Below, one piece after another: positions 59,935-64,000 of a stretch of DNA of 64,000 bases. The notes under the pieces are model-generated. The model saw only the letters and a list, made by a program, of their open reading frames with translations, was not told the origin of the DNA and did no database searches. The translations under genes were made by a program, and so were the position numbers. Source of the stretch: Rutidosis leptorrhynchoides (Eukaryota; Streptophyta; Magnoliopsida; Asterales; Asteraceae); contig NC_092339.1 of the NCBI RefSeq assembly GCF_046630445.1, forward strand, positions 51,707,501-51,771,500, given 5' to 3'. Within the stretch, counting starts at the first letter, position 1. The number at the start of each line of letters is the position of its first letter.

Positions 59935-62412
59935 GTGTGGGGAGATTCAAATGTTCTAAAAGGAAAATGTTGTCGAGAGTTAGTTGTTCTGTTCTCGTGT
60001 AGTTCCGAGAATGGAATCCGATTAGTCTTTTCCGCTAGCAGACACTAAAGAACTAGTTTTCTCCCTCCATTCTGAATCTTTTTATTTAGTAGGTTTTATA
60101 TAAAATTAATATGCTTTTTAAATTTATGTTTTGAATGATTTTAAAAACAAAAATTTACTTTATTTCATTAAGTTTACAAAATATTTCAAAAATTCGTCAT
60201 GAGTTAAATTAGGTCTTGGAACCGAAATTGCTTTACCCGAGGGAGGGACGAGAACTTTTATTATCATTATTTTTAATCTTATTGAATTAAAGTATACCAA
60301 AAACATAAAAAAACCAAAAATCTTAGCTTTTAAAACAATCGCTACAAAAAGACAAATTTTAAAATTTTGTCGAAGGACGGACTAGGACATCGATCCGAAA
60401 CGACCTCGTCCTAAATAACAAGAGAAACAAATTTTTAAAATTAATTAATATTTTTTTTTATAAGTTAAAGATTTCTATATAAAAAAAAAATCCAATATGT
60501 TTGGAAACTTTGGTAAAATTTAATCATTTTTCTACGCTAATCACCCTCAATAATTTAAATTGTTACTGATTTCTTGCAAATGAGGGCATTGCAAGATCTT
60601 AAGTGTGGGAAGGGGTTAAATTCTTTCGGATTTTAAAAATTTTTGATTTAAACACTTGGTTACCATTAAAAATACTAGTAACGCAGTAGTTGTATTAGAA
60701 TCTAGTGCTCTCCGATAACAAGGAACAACCCTAGTCTTATATACTGACTACCCATATTAGAATCTAGTGCTCTCCGATAACAAGGAACAACCCTAGTCTT
60801 ATATACTGACTACCCACTTCTAGTAAAATTTTTCAAAATTTTCAACAAAATGAATTCAAAATCATGTTTATACATATTTATGAACGATGAAAACTAGGTC
60901 ATTGAGCCGAAATTATCGTTACCTCGAAAAGGACATAAATTGAGAAACAACCCAAAATGTTAGAATTCATTTAAGAATGGAATAGAGGAGAAAAAGGCAA
61001 AGAAAAACATAAATAAAAGCCAAGTGTGGGAAAACTTTACCAAACTATTCAAAACATATATCACATATTTTTGTACAAGATTATTGCAGGTACTTTTGCT
61101 TTGGACGATACTAATCAGTTTTACCCGGTTTACTGTAATACATTTGAAAGAAAGATGGATCTACACGATGAATCAATTCCATCATTAAAAGGAAGTAAAG
61201 TCTTCCGAAAAAGACACGCGCTTCTTGATTTAGGTCATGAAGTTGTCGTCCAGACCAGCTGTAGGTTGACGAAAAATCTAGAAAAGTCATCTCTAAAATC
61301 AGCAGGAAATCCACGGACCTCAGCATCAAACAGGGTCGCCAAGTGGTCAGATTTATCCTAACCATGAGAAGGATTTATCTCGTACAATGGGGAGGCACCG
61401 TGCAAATTAGCTTGATAAGACTAATGAATCAGATCCCCAGAAAGGATAATCTCCTTAAAGATTAAAAATCAGCTTTTAAGACTGATATTACTCAATCCTT
61501 GAGATTGACCTTAAAGATTTAGAATTCAAACTCATGGAATTCAATGATATCTAAACTCGAGCTTGAACGAGAAAATATTTTGATCAAAATACAAACTGAT
61601 TTGTTTTCTGAAAACCCATTTTCAATGCGTTCATTACCATTGAACGTAAAATCCTAGGAATTCACCTGGAATTCATTAGGTCACCTGAACCAAATCGGGT
61701 GTCAACCGTAAGAACGGTGGTTGCATAGCATGGTCGGAGACAGGACCTTGTGCCAGACCGAAAAATTATAGGATGATCTTTACTATTACTCCTACCAAGG
61801 ATAGTTCTAGCATCCGACACGTTAATAAGACCATAATCATTTGCATGTCACGGGACATTGCCTTAACAGTTTCTTGTTCATCGCTTTCCTTTACAACCGG
61901 ACGGTAGTTTACCGAAAGGTAATATACGGAACAAGTAAACTGGATGTGTGCTTTCCGATACCGGGATAGCAGTGGATTACACGAACCTAAAAGTTTTTAG
62001 CCAAAATATTGATCCACAAATATATTTTGCAACATCGATGATGGATCAAATCAGAAAACTTGTCTAGGGTAAAATCTAGCATGAATTTTCAAAAGATCAA
62101 ATGTTTTCATAAAGATCCAATTTCCCTAAAGGATCTACATTTTTATAGTCATGTGGGACTGTAAACCGCCTTTCAAATGTGCACTTTGCTTTGGAAACCG
62201 AAAGTAAATCGGCTATTTGATTGCAAGTGTCGTTGACCTAAACCCAAGGCAACTGTGGATGACACACCACCTTTAACCATATCGTTACTACCATTGTTCA
62301 TACCGCCATATTAAAATCACTGATGTACAAAGTGTGAAGAATAAAGAAGTGATTCAAGTGTTTTTCAAGACTATATTGCTTGAGGACAAGCAACGCTTAA
62401 GTGTGGGAATAT
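59935..62412 (+). other. element D 3' region, collinear with parts of C
   Basis: Non-coding. It aligns in pieces with C 43720-44000, 44930-45250 and 48050-49885. PPT-like AAGTGTGGG copies lie near 59933, 60600, 61021 and 62399; the last is the PPT. No env-position ORF. Confidence 0.65.
60693..60816 (+). repeat. 62-bp tandem duplication in the D 3' region
   Basis: 60693-60754 is repeated almost exactly as 60755-60816. C has a single copy (about 48230-48290). Confidence 0.9.
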
Positions 62413-64000
62413 TGATAAGGCTAAAAAGGAACATATATTTCATAGCATTATCCCCCAAGAAAGACAAGATTTTAGTTGCAATTGTTCCATTTTCAAGTAA
62501 TATTCGTTTATTTTAAATAAGTGCGAAGACAAAAGGCGAAAACGACGATTTGAAGACAAAAAGGTCCAAAAAGCTAAAAAGTACAAGATACAATCAAAAA
62601 GGTTCAAATTATTGATGAAGAACGTCTAAAAATAACAAGAGTACAAGTTAGAAAACGCAAAGTACACGATATAAAATTGTACGAAAGGACGTTCGAAAAT
62701 CCGGAACCGGGACATGAGTCAACTCTCAACGCTCGACGCAACGGTGTAAAAATTACGAGTCAACTATGCACAAGAATAAAATATAATATTTAAATAATTC
62801 ATAATAAGAATAATATTAAATAATAAAAAGTTGTTAATTGAGCATAGTTCAGGGGTCATAAATGAAAATTCAAATTTATAATTTGCCTATAAAAGGCTAT
62901 GTAATTCGATCGATATAGATAAACCTTTTTCTATCATATTTCTATCGATCCATCTATCTATTATCAATATCAATTATCAATATCTATATTCTATATCTCT
63001 ATCATAATGTTAACTTAATAAGATATAACAATAATCTTAATTTTAATTTTAAATTATGATAATAATAAGATTTATGATAGAGATCGTTTGAGTGTGTAAG
63101 TCGAAATTCTGTCCGTGTAACGCTACGCTATTTTTAATCATTGTAAGTTATGTTCAACCTTTTTATATTAATGTCTCGTAGCTAAGTTATTATTATGCTT
63201 ATTTAAAACGAAGTAATCATGATGTTGGGCTAATTACTAAAATTGGGTAATTGGGCTTTGTACCATAATTGGGGTTTGGACAAAAGAACGACACTTGTGG
63301 AAATTAGACTATGAGCTATTAATGGGCTTTATATTTGTTTAACTAAATGATAGTTTGTTAATATTAATATAAAGATTTACAATTGGGCGTCCCTATAAAT
63401 TACCATATACACTCAATCGGACACGATGGGCGGGGTATTTATATGTACGAATAATCGTTCATTTAACCGGACACGGGAATGGATTAATAGCCACTAGAAT
63501 AATTAAAACAGGGGTGAAATTATGTACAAGGACACTTGGTATAATTGATAACAAAATATTAAAACCTTGGGTTACACTCAGTCGACATCCTGGTGTAATT
63601 ATTAAACAAAGTATTAAAATCTTGTTACAGTTTAAGTCCCCAATTAGTTGGAATATTTAACTTCGGGTATAAGGATAATTTGATGAGGATACTCGCACTT
63701 TATATTTATGACTGATGGACTGTTATGGACAAAAACCAAACGGACATATTAAATAATTCAGGACAAAGGACAATTAACCCATGGGCATAAAACTAAAATC
63801 AACACGTCAAACATCATGATTACGGAAGTTTAAATAAGCATAATTCTTTTATTTCATATTTAATTTCCTTTATTTTATATTTAATTGCACTTCTAATTAT
63901 CGCATTTTTTTAATTATCGCAAGTTTATTTTATCGCACTTTTATTATTCGCAATTTCATTATCGTTATTTACTTTATGCTTTAATTTAAGTCTTGTATTT
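62413..64000 (+). repeat. element D 3' LTR, first 1,588 bp
   Basis: TGATAAGGCT start, preceded by AAGTGTGGGAATAT. Collinear with 54314 onwards with about seven substitutions. Continues past the window edge. Confidence 0.93.

Larger units (their letters stand above)
54314..64000 (+). mobile_element. Athila-like element D, non-autonomous (gag-protease only), runs past window end
   Basis: 5' LTR 54314-56248, tRNA-Asp-type primer site 56255-56272, gag-protease frame 57187-59934, 3' region, and 3' LTR from 62413 to the window edge. RT, RNase H, integrase, the zinc-finger ORF and the env-position ORF of C are absent. About seven differences over 1,588 bp of comparable LTR (about 0.4 percent, by eye) indicate a very young insertion. 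The left flank 54309-54313 is TTAAT. Confidence 0.9.

Overview
The window is eukaryotic plant nuclear DNA. It is AT-rich, has intron-bearing genes, and is dominated by Ty1/copia and Ty3/gypsy LTR retrotransposons. The gypsy LTR ends, the Athila-type polyprotein and the receptor-kinase style suggest a eudicot, probably Asteraceae; that placement is recognition from memory, not a search. Real host genes fill only about 8 kb on the left. From about 18 kb rightwards almost everything is nested retrotransposon.

Left part (1-17,990): a decayed minus-strand copia element (1 to about 3,500) sits beside a short host terminal exon (3528-3611). Then come a receptor-like kinase exon (5045-5983), a complete minus-strand copia element with a perfect 5-bp target duplication (6258-11324), and ten exons of a FUSED/TWO-IN-ONE (TIO)-type armadillo-repeat gene whose kinase half is not present (11670-16087). 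After it lie long (AT)n tracts, a degenerate Harbinger-type Myb/SANT fragment and a fold-back interstitial telomere-like repeat.

Right part (18,000-64,000): a nest of insertions. A coiled-coil, tandem-repeat ORF fragment (F) is cut by gypsy element E (+ strand, 3.4-kb LTR). E is cut by A (- strand, 4.0-kb LTRs, no pol). A's right LTR is cut by B (- strand). B's left LTR is cut by C, a young 17.2-kb Athila-like element (34721-51874, target duplication CATGT). B's internal region is separately cut by D, a young non-autonomous gag-protease relative of C (54314 to beyond the window).

How the pieces relate: C carries a full gag-pol frame (broken by three TGA codons in RNase H), a small zinc-finger ORF and an env-position ATHILA-type ORF that appears to have a short spliced first exon. 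D keeps gag, protease, leader, primer site and polypurine tract but has lost RT, RNase H and integrase, so it looks like a parasite of C-like partners.

Most unusual signals: (1) paired perfect palindromes centred on GCGATCGC, always 31-32 bp centre to centre, just upstream of the TATA box in the LTRs of A, B and C and again before gag and before the env-position ORF of C; their flanks vary but stay symmetrical. (2) A 57-codon two-membrane-segment ORF antisense to elements A and B, conserved without indels and preceded by a TATA box in both. (3) A swapped promoter segment between the otherwise near-identical C and D LTRs.
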